From a virus: 63,051 nt of DNA. Location: the IMG/VR virus record IMGVR_UViG_3300036845_000466, positions 1 through 63,051 of that record; one strand, written 5' to 3'. Positions 49,801-57,601 of this stretch are shown here, piece after piece. The notes beneath the pieces were generated by a model. The model was not told where the DNA came from and did not search any database. It saw nothing but the letters and a program-made list of their open reading frames with translations. Position numbers and translations under genes: made by a program. The first letter of the stretch is position 1. The number at the start of each line of letters is the position of its first letter.

Positions 49801-50062
49801 TCGTCCACTCGCCGTGCTCGTTGCGCAGCTCGCCCGGGTTGTACCGCCAGCCGAACTCGACCGGCTCGTCAGGTTCTTCGATGACGGATATGTACCCGTT
49901 GTTCTTGCCTGACAGCGCCCGGTACGCCGCCTGCGCGCTGCCCTCGCGCCGGAGTACGTGATCCGCCATTCCCTGGATGCCACGGGTGGTGCCGCGCAGC
50001 CTGCTGCCTTCCATGTGAATCCGGCCGAGCACCCGGCCGCCGGAGTAGACCGCGAGAGACAT
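46802..50062 (-). CDS. Large head-associated polyprotein with DUF7178-like and HExxH metallopeptidase domains, 1086 aa
   Basis: Multi-domain protein in the head region. R-x3-G-x-W modules end each section: LRNEHGEWTKAG (79-90), PRDSHGRWTKFGG (387-399), LRGRHGEWVRDG (581-592). Section 2 (~120-320) has VLAAYSPQTGWPSNMMNAAR, VVIDRHAMTVAIG and LQAITWL, matching a phage family of unknown function I recall as DUF7178. Section 3 (~420-515) is a small alpha/beta domain. Section 4 (~600-900) carries LHEMIHAVVP (HExxH at 779-783) with EEGFTE (811-816) as possible third ligand, a zinc metallopeptidase signature. It may be a virion-borne effector or internal head protease. Confidence 0.68.
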   Translation of the reverse strand: MSLAVYSGGRVLGRIHMEGSRLRGTTRGIQGMADHVLRREGSAQAAYRALSGKNNGYISVIEEPDEPVEFGWRYNPGELRNEHGEWTKAGELLGEAGKDYGQPDHARLISDRGRPPDPADHPFFKAHPVSPEHIVASYDRAPDPIKQQGMRWYSDAHVIAKALAGGNADKGAGVLAAYSPQTGWPSNMMNAARSLEMGRALGPGEGMITTAMQANAQKAIDGAPADVANSSPKTRAFARLIRNGGDMPGDDQGDVVIDRHAMTVAIGQRLPKKEADLAPIGKERHYAYVADQYRLAAKMISQRDGVTVAPHQLQAITWLQQQDENEAADLSGNVNKGQATQMRNSWAAWGKLAAAEEIPTYPGTTMLDATPHLISQQVIELDWQMEPRDSHGRWTKFGGVGEAVKVMEKEREGFSVSPYSGSAPSGGYMVALDGHTHRYPAAILDDPEKLHKAIDDMLMAERESFQGRDMYLGGWVEDGKLWLDPSQNVPDRATAEQLGRARDQVGIFDLNTFSTINTGGSGGGRIIDHANQGARGGAPGLLGPAGGRAPGGGGGDRGSSAGGIAAQVIALGWHDAWRHELRGRHGEWVRDGAGLMGPNGKLRDALQARIDTTSDPDVRYSLVEAKDAAARGDLDAARFKIGLAIGYASVSDTETDTASLHSLFNAADRAERAARTKPQVFEDAHPLTPGEQLVKDMTSKSAQSLPALFGPGGHLDWDGKAPTIFAPGTRPSLRGTLLAVMDWNGHMEMLRTVVSGLREDQVHPDRPIEAPDNYTVPLHEMIHAVVPEGQHRESNGDEQAYQGSYAAAEIEEGFTELGTIQHAADFFRQQGVGDRKTLMMAQADRDSPEFTAAKEDAQAALASLRDKLLEVRPSEARANALDALISGVGRLDDTDDPYVLDDVILQARTLLRDNSLWATMNERAVVKGVKAAVDRLQEKQFKMMDIPVSDHLTMSEYAAVVNTPARIRSGNAWDHYAAETRQAFEWTSLVAQMRTGKGEDDPATLAEIQRISDEVNAQGTSEKIMVMARHVAADMTTDQAELAKILPSVRNSILNDWGGDPQSVFQHARLKASQRAAEVAGERAAA

Positions 50063-50991
50063 CAGCTCTCCGTCCCGATGGCGTACTGGTGCATCTGATC
50101 AAAATTCATCATCATGTTCTGATACTCGTAGTCCATACCGTACTTCTCGAAATACGGCTTCAAGTTATTGAGCCCGGCCTGCCATTCTGTCCACTGCTCA
50201 GCCGGGAACTGCACCAGCGACTCGGGCTCGTTCCACAGATCCTCGCCGAACGGACCGGAGCCTGACTTGTAGTTGTCGACTTGCCAGGACAGGTTGCCGT
50301 GGTCGATAGGTACGGGCACGTCACCGTCTTTGGCTGTGTGGTGCACCATCCAGTTACCGAAATGCCGGTCGCCGTTGCCGGTCAGGTTGTCCAGGAGGCC
50401 GATCCGCTCGCCCTGGGGGCTGATGTACTCGTTGTACGGGTCATTGTCACCGAGAGGGTCCTCGTCCTCGTCGGTTCCGCCCATCCACTCGATAGCCGGC
50501 TTGGCACCCCTGGCGTACTCTTCCCACAGCTCAGGATCGGTGTCCGGCCCTGACCGCTGGGCTACCACGCCAGGCGCCCCGGCGCCGACGACATCAGAGA
50601 TACGCGATGCGACGATCTCGTTGGCCTCGGTCTGCATGCCCTGGCCGCGCTTACGGACCCACTTGTGGCCGTTGTTAAAGGTGACCACCTGCGTGTCCGC
50701 GCTGTTCCCGAAGTAGTTGGCGTTTCCGCCTGCCTGCACCAGGCCGCGCTTGGCGTGCGGCTGGCTCTCGGACTTGATGCCGCTCTCCTGGTCCGCCGCC
50801 AGCTTCGCCAGCAGCTCCTGCTCGCGGTGCTCCGGGTCGGGCCCGTGCTGGATGTGCGGCATTCCCGGGAACGTCTCCTGGAGAAAACCGTGGCCGAGCC
50901 CCTTGACCCACTTGCCGTCCCGGCCGCGCCGTTCAGTAAGCCAGGCGGTATCCCAGCCTGCGAACTCGGTGACCTGCTGAGAGATCAGCAC
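50062..50991 (-). CDS. PI3/4K/HipA-fold kinase-like protein with virion module, 309 aa
   Basis: Residues 190-235 carry the catalytic signature of PI3/PI4-kinase/HipA-like folds: LLDNLTGNGDRHFGNWMV (D208, N213), then PVPIDHGNLSW (D230, the metal-binding DxG). Upstream, KWVRKRG (about 110-116) and TEANEIVASRI (E122) fit the ATP-binding lysine and glutamate. The N-terminus, VTEFAGWDTAWLTERRGRDG then KWVKG, is the same module found in both flanking proteins. It probably phosphorylates a protein, or less likely a lipid; the substrate is unknown. Location in the head operon suggests a packaged or injected enzyme. Confidence 0.72.
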   Translation of the reverse strand: MLISQQVTEFAGWDTAWLTERRGRDGKWVKGLGHGFLQETFPGMPHIQHGPDPEHREQELLAKLAADQESGIKSESQPHAKRGLVQAGGNANYFGNSADTQVVTFNNGHKWVRKRGQGMQTEANEIVASRISDVVGAGAPGVVAQRSGPDTDPELWEEYARGAKPAIEWMGGTDEDEDPLGDNDPYNEYISPQGERIGLLDNLTGNGDRHFGNWMVHHTAKDGDVPVPIDHGNLSWQVDNYKSGSGPFGEDLWNEPESLVQFPAEQWTEWQAGLNNLKPYFEKYGMDYEYQNMMMNFDQMHQYAIGTES

Positions 50992-50997
50992 CGCGCC

Positions 50998-53529
50998 TCA
51001 CAGCGCCTTGGCCTGCGCCATCGCCGCGCGGTACTGGTTCTGCAGCTGGACGATCTGCGTGTTCAGCGCCGCGATCTGGCTCTTCAGGCCGGCGGCGCTC
51101 GTGGACGATGCAGCCGTGGTCGACTTCGAAGTAGAAGCAGTAGAACTTTTGGCAGCGGTAGAGCTGGTAGAAGCGGTAGAGCTGGGCGTCGTAGCCGCGC
51201 TGCTCTTGGTGGTCGAGGCGCCGCTGGACGTGGTGCTGCCAGCCTGGCCGCTGCTGGTCTTGCCCGACGCACTGGCCAGGGCCTTTCGCAGGGCGTCCCG
51301 CTGAGCGATCAGTGCGTCGGCCTTGGCCCGGTACCCGGCCGCCTGCTTGATCAGCGCGGCTTTCTTCTGCGCGTTGCTGCTGGTCTTGGCCGGGGCCTTG
51401 GCCGTCGCTGCCTTGGTGGTGCGCGGGCCGCCCTTGCTCGAGGTGGCCGGGGTCGTCTTCGATCCGCCGCCTGAGCCGAACGTGCCGAGCGGGGTCCGGC
51501 TGTCCTGCGCCGCGCCCGCTGCCGTGCCGGTCAGCTCGATGATCCTGCGTGCCAGCTCCTGCCGTCCGCCGGTCTCCCAGCTGGCCGCGATATTACGGCT
51601 GGCTCCTGCCCGCGCCCGCGCAGTTGACCGGGCGTGGTTGGCACCTGCCTGCGCCCGCGCCAGCGCGCTGCCGCCGGCGGCGTACTTCTGTGCAGCTGCC
51701 GTTCTGGACCTGTATTCAGGCGTTGCGGCGGGCAGGGCTGCCAGGCCGTGCCCCTTCGGCAGGGCGGAGAGCTTGTCTGCGGCTGCTGCCAGGCGGCCAG
51801 AGTACGCCGGGTCGGCCCGCTCGGCTACGGCGGCGCTGCGCAGCGTGCCGGCGTGCACGCGGGCAAGCGACGGCTGCTTGCGGTCGATCATGGTGGCCGC
51901 GCGCCGCAGCGCCCGGCCGGTGTCAGACTCCGGCGCCCCGGGGCGGTCGGTGCCCGAGCCCACGCTAGTGGCCTCGCGGCTGGCCGGGCCTTCGGCCGAC
52001 CCGCGCAGGGTGGCGTAGTTGTGCTGCTGGTGGGCGTCGGCTTCGGTCGCCAGCCGGCGCAGCTCGGCGGCGTGCTCGGCGCTGCCGGGGGCGGCCTTCA
52101 TCGAGCTGCGGGTCTCTGCTGCCTGGCTGGCCCGGTGGCTCTTCACCAGGGCGCGGTCGATCGCGGACAGCCCGGCGCCACGTGACCACTTGCCGTCCCG
52201 GCCGCGCGGCTGCATCGGGTTGTACGCCAGCTCGATGATCTTGGCCGCCAGCTGCCTGTTCGCGGTCATCGCGTCTCCCTGGTTCGAGTGCGCGTGAGCG
52301 CGTGCCTGCTTGGCCCGCCAGTCAGCATCCGACGCAGCCGAGGCTGCGCGGACCTCGGGCTTGGTGTTCTTGCCGACTTCCCAGCGCTTAGTGGCGCCGC
52401 GCGCGATGGCGATGGCCTCGCTCAGCGTCTTGGCCCGGCCGGTCCGCAGCAGCGCGTGCGCGATGTTCTGGACGTAGGGCGGCAGCTCCATGTCTTTGAC
52501 GTGCCAGAGCCCCGGGCCGCCCGGCTTGCCGAACGGGTGCGGCACGCTCGCCAGGCGGGCGGTGTCAGCGGACAGGCCGATGGCCGTGGTCAGGTCGCCG
52601 TTGGCGGTCTGGATGGTGCCGCCGTACTGTCCCCGTGACTTCAGCTCCTGAAGAGACTGGTTGACCTTGCCCTTTTCTTTGAGCTTCGCGGTTACCGCCT
52701 TGGCGGCGTCCTGTGCGCTCATTCCCCGGCTCATAAGCTGCTGCACGGTGGCTACGGCGTTGGCCGGTGTCACGTTGTTCAGGATCTGCTCGTGCTCTGC
52801 ACCGCTCGTGATGTTGGCTATGTCCCGCATAATCGGGGCGTTGACATCCGGGTCGCTCATGACCCCGGCTGTCAGTGCGCTGCGTGCAACGGAGTCTGCA
52901 GCGGCTTTGATCCATCCGTGGATATACCCCTTGGGGCCGACCAGTTCGATAGCCGTGGTCAGGTCGCCGTTGGACGCCGCCACCTGCTTGGACTTGTGCG
53001 GGTCTGTCAGCGCGACCGGCTTGGCCACCGCCGGGTCCGGGCCGCCGGAGTTGGTCCGGGCCGGAGCGTTCAGCGCCTTTTCGAACGGCTGGCGGGCGGT
53101 CGGCCGCTCGTCCAGGCTGTCGTCGCCCGGCTCGGGGCTGCTGTCGCCCTGACGCGGCAGCTGGTTGTTGTACGCCTGGGTGTCCTGCACGTCCTTGACC
53201 AGCAGCAGGTGCCGGTGGATCGCGTCCATCGAGCGCTTGGCGGCGTCGTGATGGTCGTCGGTGAGCAGGCCGTGCCGGCGCAGCGACTGCGGCGTCATGT
53301 TGCCGATCGCCGCGTTCAGGTGGCGCACCGCGCCCTCGGGCTGGTTGCGGTCGAGCGCGGCGGCGGCGTCGCGGATATGGTGGTGCGCGCCCATCTCCGG
53401 GTGCCTGGACTTCATGTCGTCGGCCAGCTTGCGCATCGACTGGGCCGTGGCCTTGCGCAGCGCGGCTACCGGCTTGTACGGGGGGACCAGCGGCGGGCGG
53501 TAGCCAGGGCGGGCAAGGTTGATCGTCAT
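50998..53529 (-). CDS. Head-associated repetitive helical protein, 843 aa
   Basis: Ala/Arg/His-rich and mostly helical. SNGDLTTAIELVGPKGYIHG (~186) and ANGDLTTAIGLSADTA (~309) are near repeats. GLWHVKDMELPPYVQNIAHA (340-359) followed by EAIAIARGATKRW is a motif I recall from other actinophage head proteins. IIELAYNPMQPRGRDGKWSR (431-450) is the shared module, and RIIELTGTAAGAAQDSRTP (~665) a degenerate copy. Near the C-terminus is a ~55-residue Ser/Thr/Ala run, then a coiled coil. No enzyme domain seen. It may be a structural carrier or internal virion protein. Confidence 0.62.
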   Translation of the reverse strand: MTINLARPGYRPPLVPPYKPVAALRKATAQSMRKLADDMKSRHPEMGAHHHIRDAAAALDRNQPEGAVRHLNAAIGNMTPQSLRRHGLLTDDHHDAAKRSMDAIHRHLLLVKDVQDTQAYNNQLPRQGDSSPEPGDDSLDERPTARQPFEKALNAPARTNSGGPDPAVAKPVALTDPHKSKQVAASNGDLTTAIELVGPKGYIHGWIKAAADSVARSALTAGVMSDPDVNAPIMRDIANITSGAEHEQILNNVTPANAVATVQQLMSRGMSAQDAAKAVTAKLKEKGKVNQSLQELKSRGQYGGTIQTANGDLTTAIGLSADTARLASVPHPFGKPGGPGLWHVKDMELPPYVQNIAHALLRTGRAKTLSEAIAIARGATKRWEVGKNTKPEVRAASAASDADWRAKQARAHAHSNQGDAMTANRQLAAKIIELAYNPMQPRGRDGKWSRGAGLSAIDRALVKSHRASQAAETRSSMKAAPGSAEHAAELRRLATEADAHQQHNYATLRGSAEGPASREATSVGSGTDRPGAPESDTGRALRRAATMIDRKQPSLARVHAGTLRSAAVAERADPAYSGRLAAAADKLSALPKGHGLAALPAATPEYRSRTAAAQKYAAGGSALARAQAGANHARSTARARAGASRNIAASWETGGRQELARRIIELTGTAAGAAQDSRTPLGTFGSGGGSKTTPATSSKGGPRTTKAATAKAPAKTSSNAQKKAALIKQAAGYRAKADALIAQRDALRKALASASGKTSSGQAGSTTSSGASTTKSSAATTPSSTASTSSTAAKSSTASTSKSTTAASSTSAAGLKSQIAALNTQIVQLQNQYRAAMAQAKAL

Positions 53530-54215
53530 GCAGCTCTCCGGTATGTAGCGGCCTCCGGCAGGCCGAAGCTAGGAACCAGCCGGGCCCCGGGGAACGGAGA
53601 GCCCGGCTGGCACCGGCAGTGCGTGTGCACTGCGCCTGGGTAGCCGATCAGTGGCATGTGATCAGCGTAGAAGTTCCGGCCGTCTGCGGCCAGGCACTCC
53701 CTGCTTGTGTGCGCGTCGCGTTTTGCGTGCCAGCCCAGCAGCCGGCCGTACGTCATCGCCGCGCTGTCTGTCTGCGCGCCTGCCTGGCTGCGGTTCCAGA
53801 TGGCGACCAGGTGCTGCGCGTAGTACCGGCGCTCACGCTGTACCGACGCCGCCAGCTGACTGCTAATTGAGCGCCCCTGGCTGCGTGCGGCGGTCAGGTC
53901 GGCCCCGATCCGCCGGGCAGCGTTGATCGCGAACTGGGCGCGGCGGGTCAGGTTCAGCCGCTCGGTGGCCAGGGTGGCCGGGCCGTAGGCGCCGGTCTGA
54001 CCTGGCGGGAAGCTGATCACGATGTCGAGCGCGGCGAGCATGGCCTGCCTGGGCACGCCCACTGCCCGGACGGACTGGTAGACCCCGGCCACGGCCACGG
54101 CGGCCGACGTGGCGGTCAGCAGCGCCAGGCTGACCGCCGTGATCAGCGCAGCGTCACTCGGCGGCGGAGGCGGGGTCTGTGGCGGGGGCGGGGACTGCGG
54201 CTGGGTTGTCGGCAT
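53526..54215 (-). CDS. MuF-like minor head protein, 229 aa
   Basis: The C-terminal signature WHAKRDAHTSRECLAADGRN, then PLIGYPGAVHTHCRCQPG (conserved His/Cys ending in H-x-HCRC) identifies the Mu gpF/SPP1 gp7 family, which joins the portal and head interior. The N-terminus is Pro-rich, followed by a hydrophobic helix (LITAVSLALLTATSAAVAVA). It overlaps the membrane protein gene upstream by 62 bases and the 843-aa gene by 4. Confidence 0.83.
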   Translation of the reverse strand: MPTTQPQSPPPPQTPPPPPSDAALITAVSLALLTATSAAVAVAGVYQSVRAVGVPRQAMLAALDIVISFPPGQTGAYGPATLATERLNLTRRAQFAINAARRIGADLTAARSQGRSISSQLAASVQRERRYYAQHLVAIWNRSQAGAQTDSAAMTYGRLLGWHAKRDAHTSRECLAADGRNFYADHMPLIGYPGAVHTHCRCQPGSPFPGARLVPSFGLPEAATYRRAA

Positions 54216-54522
54216 ACGTAGTCACCCCCGCACGCTGAGTGCGGAAGATCATGACGCACCGCCAGACCAGGATGAAGAACACCAGGGCCAGGAACACCAC
54301 GTCGACCCAGGCCAGGGCGATCGAGTGCACCCCGAAGTCGTAGCGCAGAACAGATGCGAACGTGGCGCCGGCGATGCACAGGTCCAGCGAGATCATGTTC
54401 TGGCCCCACCAGTCGCGCCACCAGGGCCAGATGAAACCGATCAGCACCGGGAAGAGGACGGCAGCCCAGAATGTCGCGTTGACCGTCCACTCGATAGCGT
54501 CAATCAGCGGCTGGTTTGCCAC
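54154..54522 (-). CDS. Membrane protein with three predicted helices, 122 aa
   Basis: Hydrophobic helices at about 12-32 (NATFWAAVLFPVLIGFIWPW), 45-62 and 68-90 (VDVVFLALVFFILVWRCVMI), then a polar Pro/Ala tail. It lies between the portal-side small genes and MuF and overlaps MuF by 62 bases. It could be a holin or a head-associated membrane protein; the position does not decide. Confidence 0.68.
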   Translation of the reverse strand: MANQPLIDAIEWTVNATFWAAVLFPVLIGFIWPWWRDWWGQNMISLDLCIAGATFASVLRYDFGVHSIALAWVDVVFLALVFFILVWRCVMIFRTQRAGVTTYADNPAAVPAPATDPASAAE

Positions 54523-54730
54523 TCTGCGTTCTCCGTCCTGCGATCAGCTGGTTGATCAGGGGCTGGATGTGATTGACCTTGTGCATGTCGCGCAACGGTA
54601 CCTCGACCTCCCGCTGCGTGACCTCCAGGCGCTGCTCGGCAGCCAGGCGCGCACTGCGGGCTTCTTCGAGCCGCTCTTCCTGCGTCACCGTCACTGACTG
54701 CTCCTGATTCCGCTGCCTGAAAAACCTCAT
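54500..54730 (-). CDS. Small coiled-coil protein (DUF7620-like), 76 aa
   Basis: MRFFRQRNQEQS followed by a charged helix (RLEEARSARLAAEQRLEVTQ) and NHIQPLINQLIAGRR. Small proteins of this pattern sit beside the portal gene in many actinophages; I recall them as DUF7620. Probably a coiled-coil oligomer; role unknown. Confidence 0.65.
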   Translation of the reverse strand: MRFFRQRNQEQSVTVTQEERLEEARSARLAAEQRLEVTQREVEVPLRDMHKVNHIQPLINQLIAGRRTQSGKPAAD

Positions 54731-55021
54731 TCACTCCAGCTCCTTGCTGGCCTGGCGCAACCCCAGCATTACGTCACGGACAATCCGTCCCGTCGCATCG
54801 CTCGCGTCGCCTCTGGCCCGCTCAAGCTCGTACGCTTTTTTCCATTCGTCGCTGCGTGCCTCCGCGCTCTCCAGCTGCTTTGCATAGAGCGCGTCCCGGT
54901 CGTCCATCTGCTTTTTAGTTGATATCTGCCCCGTTACGAACAGAACAACAATTACTACGCAAACGCCGACTACACCGGCGCCGGCCCCGCCGAAGATCTG
55001 GAGCAGGTCACCGACCGCCAC
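54731..55021 (-). CDS. Small membrane-anchored coiled-coil protein, 96 aa
   Basis: One N-terminal membrane helix (VVGVCVVIVVLFVTGQIS) followed by a long charged helix (KQMDDRDALYAKQLESAEAR), a common pattern for small actinophage proteins between portal and MuF. Its stop adjoins the next start. Unrecognised function; a spanin-like or holin-associated role is possible. Confidence 0.65.
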   Translation of the reverse strand: MAVGDLLQIFGGAGAGVVGVCVVIVVLFVTGQISTKKQMDDRDALYAKQLESAEARSDEWKKAYELERARGDASDATGRIVRDVMLGLRQASKELE

Positions 55022-55040
55022 GTCTCACCTCTCACCGTTT

Positions 55041-56675
55041 TCATGCCATCCGCCCCGGCGGCGGGGACATCGCGGGCTTGGGCGGCGGGCCGGCCGCCGT
55101 GTTCGGCATCTTCAGCCCAGGCACCGCGCCGCCCCCGCCCCCGCCTGCGCGGGCGCCCGGCGGCGGCGGCGGCCGGAGCCCGCCGTTGCTGTTTCCGTGC
55201 TGTGCAATCAGCCCGCCGGCTGCCTGCGTGAGCCCCTGCAGACCGCCGAGCGCGCCGGCTGCCTCGGGCGGCATGCCAGGGGGCGGGTTGCCTGCTAGCT
55301 GCTCTGCCCGCTGGCTGGCCGTCGACACCAGGGCGTCATGCACCTGGTCCACGTCGAGCTGGAGGATGGTGGCCATCCGCTCGGTGATCAGGTCGAGCAC
55401 CGGCACCGGGATGTGCAGCGCGGGCGCGGCGGCCAGCTGGCCGAACAGGGTCAGCAGCGCCTGGATCTGCTCGTCCTGCAGCGGGCCGAACTTGAACGTC
55501 GGGAACGCGGCCTTCGAGCCGTAGTTGACGATGATCAGCGGCCTGATGATGCCGTAACTGAACGACTCGGCTATTTCCTTGGACACAGCCTGGCGGGACT
55601 TCAGGTAGAACGACGACTGGTCCTGGCTCAGCGCGTAGCTGCCCTTGCCGCCGGTGGCCGAGCCGGTCAGCGCCATGAATCCGGCCAGGACGGAGTGCGT
55701 CTGCCAGCCCTCGAGGAAGCCGAGCGCCTCCTGGAAGAACTTGCCGCCGTCGCCGCCCGACTCGATCGTCTCGAACGCCTTGCCGTTGTCGGCCGGGCGC
55801 ACCAGGCCGACCACGCCGGAGGACTTCAGCTCGGAGATGTCAGACGCGCGGCTGTTGGCCTCGGGCTGGTCGTTGCCGTAGACCACCGTGCGGGGCAGCG
55901 CCTGGTTCTCCAGGAAGTGGTACCAGAGGTAGAGCAGCTTCATCTTGGTCTGGTAGCACCAGTAGGAGATCTCCATCTCCGACGTGCCGGTCAGCGGTTC
56001 CTGCTCTTTGCCGTGCGTGTAGATGTAGCTGCGCACCTTGGGGATGTCGACGTACCCCGGGACTTTCTGGTGCTGCGTGACCTGCAAGTTCCCGCCGAAC
56101 AGCCAGACCTGCTGCCTGAAACCGTTCTGCTCGCCTGTCCGGTCGTTGTACCGCGCCTGGCAGGTGGCGGGCGGCCGGTAGGCGATCTTGTCGTAGATGA
56201 TCTTCTCGTCTTCGTCGCGGACCTTGAAGGTCTTCTCGAAGAACGACCGCCGGTAGATCTGCGCGGTAGTAATCTGCCCGATCAGCTCGTGGACCGGGGT
56301 ACGCATTCCGCCTTCGGTGTCGGGCGTCATGATCACCGAGTTGATGAATTCGGCCTCGCCCTTGTCGCCCTTGGCCGGCTCGATCGAGAAGTCGGCCTCG
56401 CGGATCGGGAGGGTAAGCACCAGGCGCACCGCGTTCGCCACGCCGTCACGGGCGAACATCGTCTTCATGTCACGGCTGGTCCACTCACCGTAATCGAACA
56501 CATCACCTTCGCCGTAATAGGCGAACAGGCGCTGTCCCCAGTCAAACTGGGTGCCGATCTCGGGACCCATCAGGGCCCTGCGGCCACCGTAGGGTTTGGA
56601 GCCAGGCGGGGCGATATCGGGGAACTCAACGACGTTGCCGCCGCCGGGCACCTTGAATCCCTTGCCAGTCGCCAC
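55041..56675 (-). CDS. Portal protein (DUF935/Mu gp29-like), 544 aa
   Basis: Dodecameric DNA channel of the head. Length and pattern fit DUF935 portals: READFSIEPAKGDKGEAEFI, YRRSFFEKTFKVRDEDEKII, then YWCYQTKMKLLYLWYHFLEN, and WQTHSVLAGFMALTGS. The C-terminal 100 residues are Pro/Gly-rich and flexible. It follows the terminase genes and precedes MuF, the standard packaging order. Confidence 0.9.
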   Translation of the reverse strand: MATGKGFKVPGGGNVVEFPDIAPPGSKPYGGRRALMGPEIGTQFDWGQRLFAYYGEGDVFDYGEWTSRDMKTMFARDGVANAVRLVLTLPIREADFSIEPAKGDKGEAEFINSVIMTPDTEGGMRTPVHELIGQITTAQIYRRSFFEKTFKVRDEDEKIIYDKIAYRPPATCQARYNDRTGEQNGFRQQVWLFGGNLQVTQHQKVPGYVDIPKVRSYIYTHGKEQEPLTGTSEMEISYWCYQTKMKLLYLWYHFLENQALPRTVVYGNDQPEANSRASDISELKSSGVVGLVRPADNGKAFETIESGGDGGKFFQEALGFLEGWQTHSVLAGFMALTGSATGGKGSYALSQDQSSFYLKSRQAVSKEIAESFSYGIIRPLIIVNYGSKAAFPTFKFGPLQDEQIQALLTLFGQLAAAPALHIPVPVLDLITERMATILQLDVDQVHDALVSTASQRAEQLAGNPPPGMPPEAAGALGGLQGLTQAAGGLIAQHGNSNGGLRPPPPPGARAGGGGGGAVPGLKMPNTAAGPPPKPAMSPPPGRMA

Positions 56676-56735
56676 CGTCTACCTCCCTGCCCATAGGGTA
56701 CAGACAGGCAGGTAGATGTGACAGCAAGGCGGGTC

Positions 56736-56897
56736 TTAGTCCTGGTTCTTCTCTTCCTCCCGCAGCTCTGCGAGCACCTGGTCAGCGAATCGCCGGACCT
56801 CGCCGGTCGGGTCGCCCTGCATGTGCAGGCGCTGCATCCGCGACGGCCAGGTCTGGTACTTCCGCCAGTAGCCGATATAGGCCAGTAGCATCTTCAC
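56736..56897 (-). CDS. Small basic helical protein, 53 aa
   Basis: GTG 56897 overlaps the stop of the preceding gene (GTGA). The sequence MKMLLAYIGYWRKYQTWPSR, then a helical acidic tail (RRFADQVLAELREEEKNQD). No motif. Coupled set of three small genes just upstream of the portal. Unrecognised. Confidence 0.62.
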   Translation of the reverse strand: MKMLLAYIGYWRKYQTWPSRMQRLHMQGDPTGEVRRFADQVLAELREEEKNQD

Positions 56898-57073
56898 GCG
56901 GTCCGCCTCTCGTGCGCTGGCACCAGTCCGGTCCACCGTCCATTGCGCTTGACAGGGCGCTTGACCCCGAGAGACACCGGACCACGGTGGCAAACCGCGC
57001 AGATCGGTGCTCCCGTCCCCGATCCCCACATGGTGTGGGAACCGGGGCACTTCCGTACGTCGTCCCTGCTCAT
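56894..57073 (-). CDS. Small zinc-finger-like protein, 59 aa
   Basis: ATGA overlap with the KOW-domain gene and GTGA with the next. CPGSH and CAVCHRG provide Cys/His ligands for one zinc ion; the C-terminus is basic (KRPVKRNGRW). Probably nucleic-acid or protein binding. Unrecognised. Confidence 0.62.
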   Translation of the reverse strand: MSRDDVRKCPGSHTMWGSGTGAPICAVCHRGPVSLGVKRPVKRNGRWTGLVPAHERRTA

Positions 57074-57573
57074 GCCGGGCTCCCTGCTGTAGCAACGACT
57101 TCCACGTTGCTCTCGGCGGTCCAGTGGACGGTGCCGTCCGCGTCCTTGAGCCCGACCCGGCGCCCGTAGCGCCCTTCGCCTGCCCAGATGACCGTGCCCT
57201 GCGTGCCGACCGGGACCTTGCGCCCCTTGACTACCCGGACTTCCCTGCCCTTGGCGACCTTCGCTGCCTCGGCCGCCATGTAGGCGTCGTACCGTTCGGC
57301 TGCCAGGCGGGCCTTCCAGGCGTCGTACGCGGCCTGCACCTCGGGCGTGGCGTCCGCCGTCGCGCTGTTGTTGTAGGTCCAGCCCCGGGTGCTGGCGTAG
57401 CCGACCTCGCGGGGCTCGCCGGCCTCGGCGTCCCAGACCATCGCGTAGAAATCGCTGTCGTCGTGCCAGTTGTGCTCGCCGGTGAACAGGACCAGGCCCT
57501 CGTAGGTGACCGTGTATTCGTCCGCCTGCGGGCGCCACTCGTCCGGTCCGCCGTTCCAGGTCTTGACTGCCAT
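57070..57573 (-). CDS. Hypothetical protein with C-terminal KOW/SH3-like domain, 167 aa
   Basis: ATG 57573 follows AGGGAGAAGATCAG and lies 28 bases from box copy 5. Residues ~1-65 are a beta domain with Trp/Asp landmarks (GEHNWHDDSDFYAMVWDAEA). A helix follows (VQAAYDAWKARLAAERYDAY). Residues ~110-160 (VRVVKGRKVPVGTQGTVIWA, then RRVGLKDADGTVHWT) have the KOW/SH3 layout seen in RNA-polymerase- or ribosome-binding proteins. It may regulate transcription of the portal operon that starts here; inference. Confidence 0.6.
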   Translation of the reverse strand: MAVKTWNGGPDEWRPQADEYTVTYEGLVLFTGEHNWHDDSDFYAMVWDAEAGEPREVGYASTRGWTYNNSATADATPEVQAAYDAWKARLAAERYDAYMAAEAAKVAKGREVRVVKGRKVPVGTQGTVIWAGEGRYGRRVGLKDADGTVHWTAESNVEVVATAGSPA

Positions 57574-57601
57574 CTGATCTTCTCCCTGAGTAGTTCCTTG
57601 T

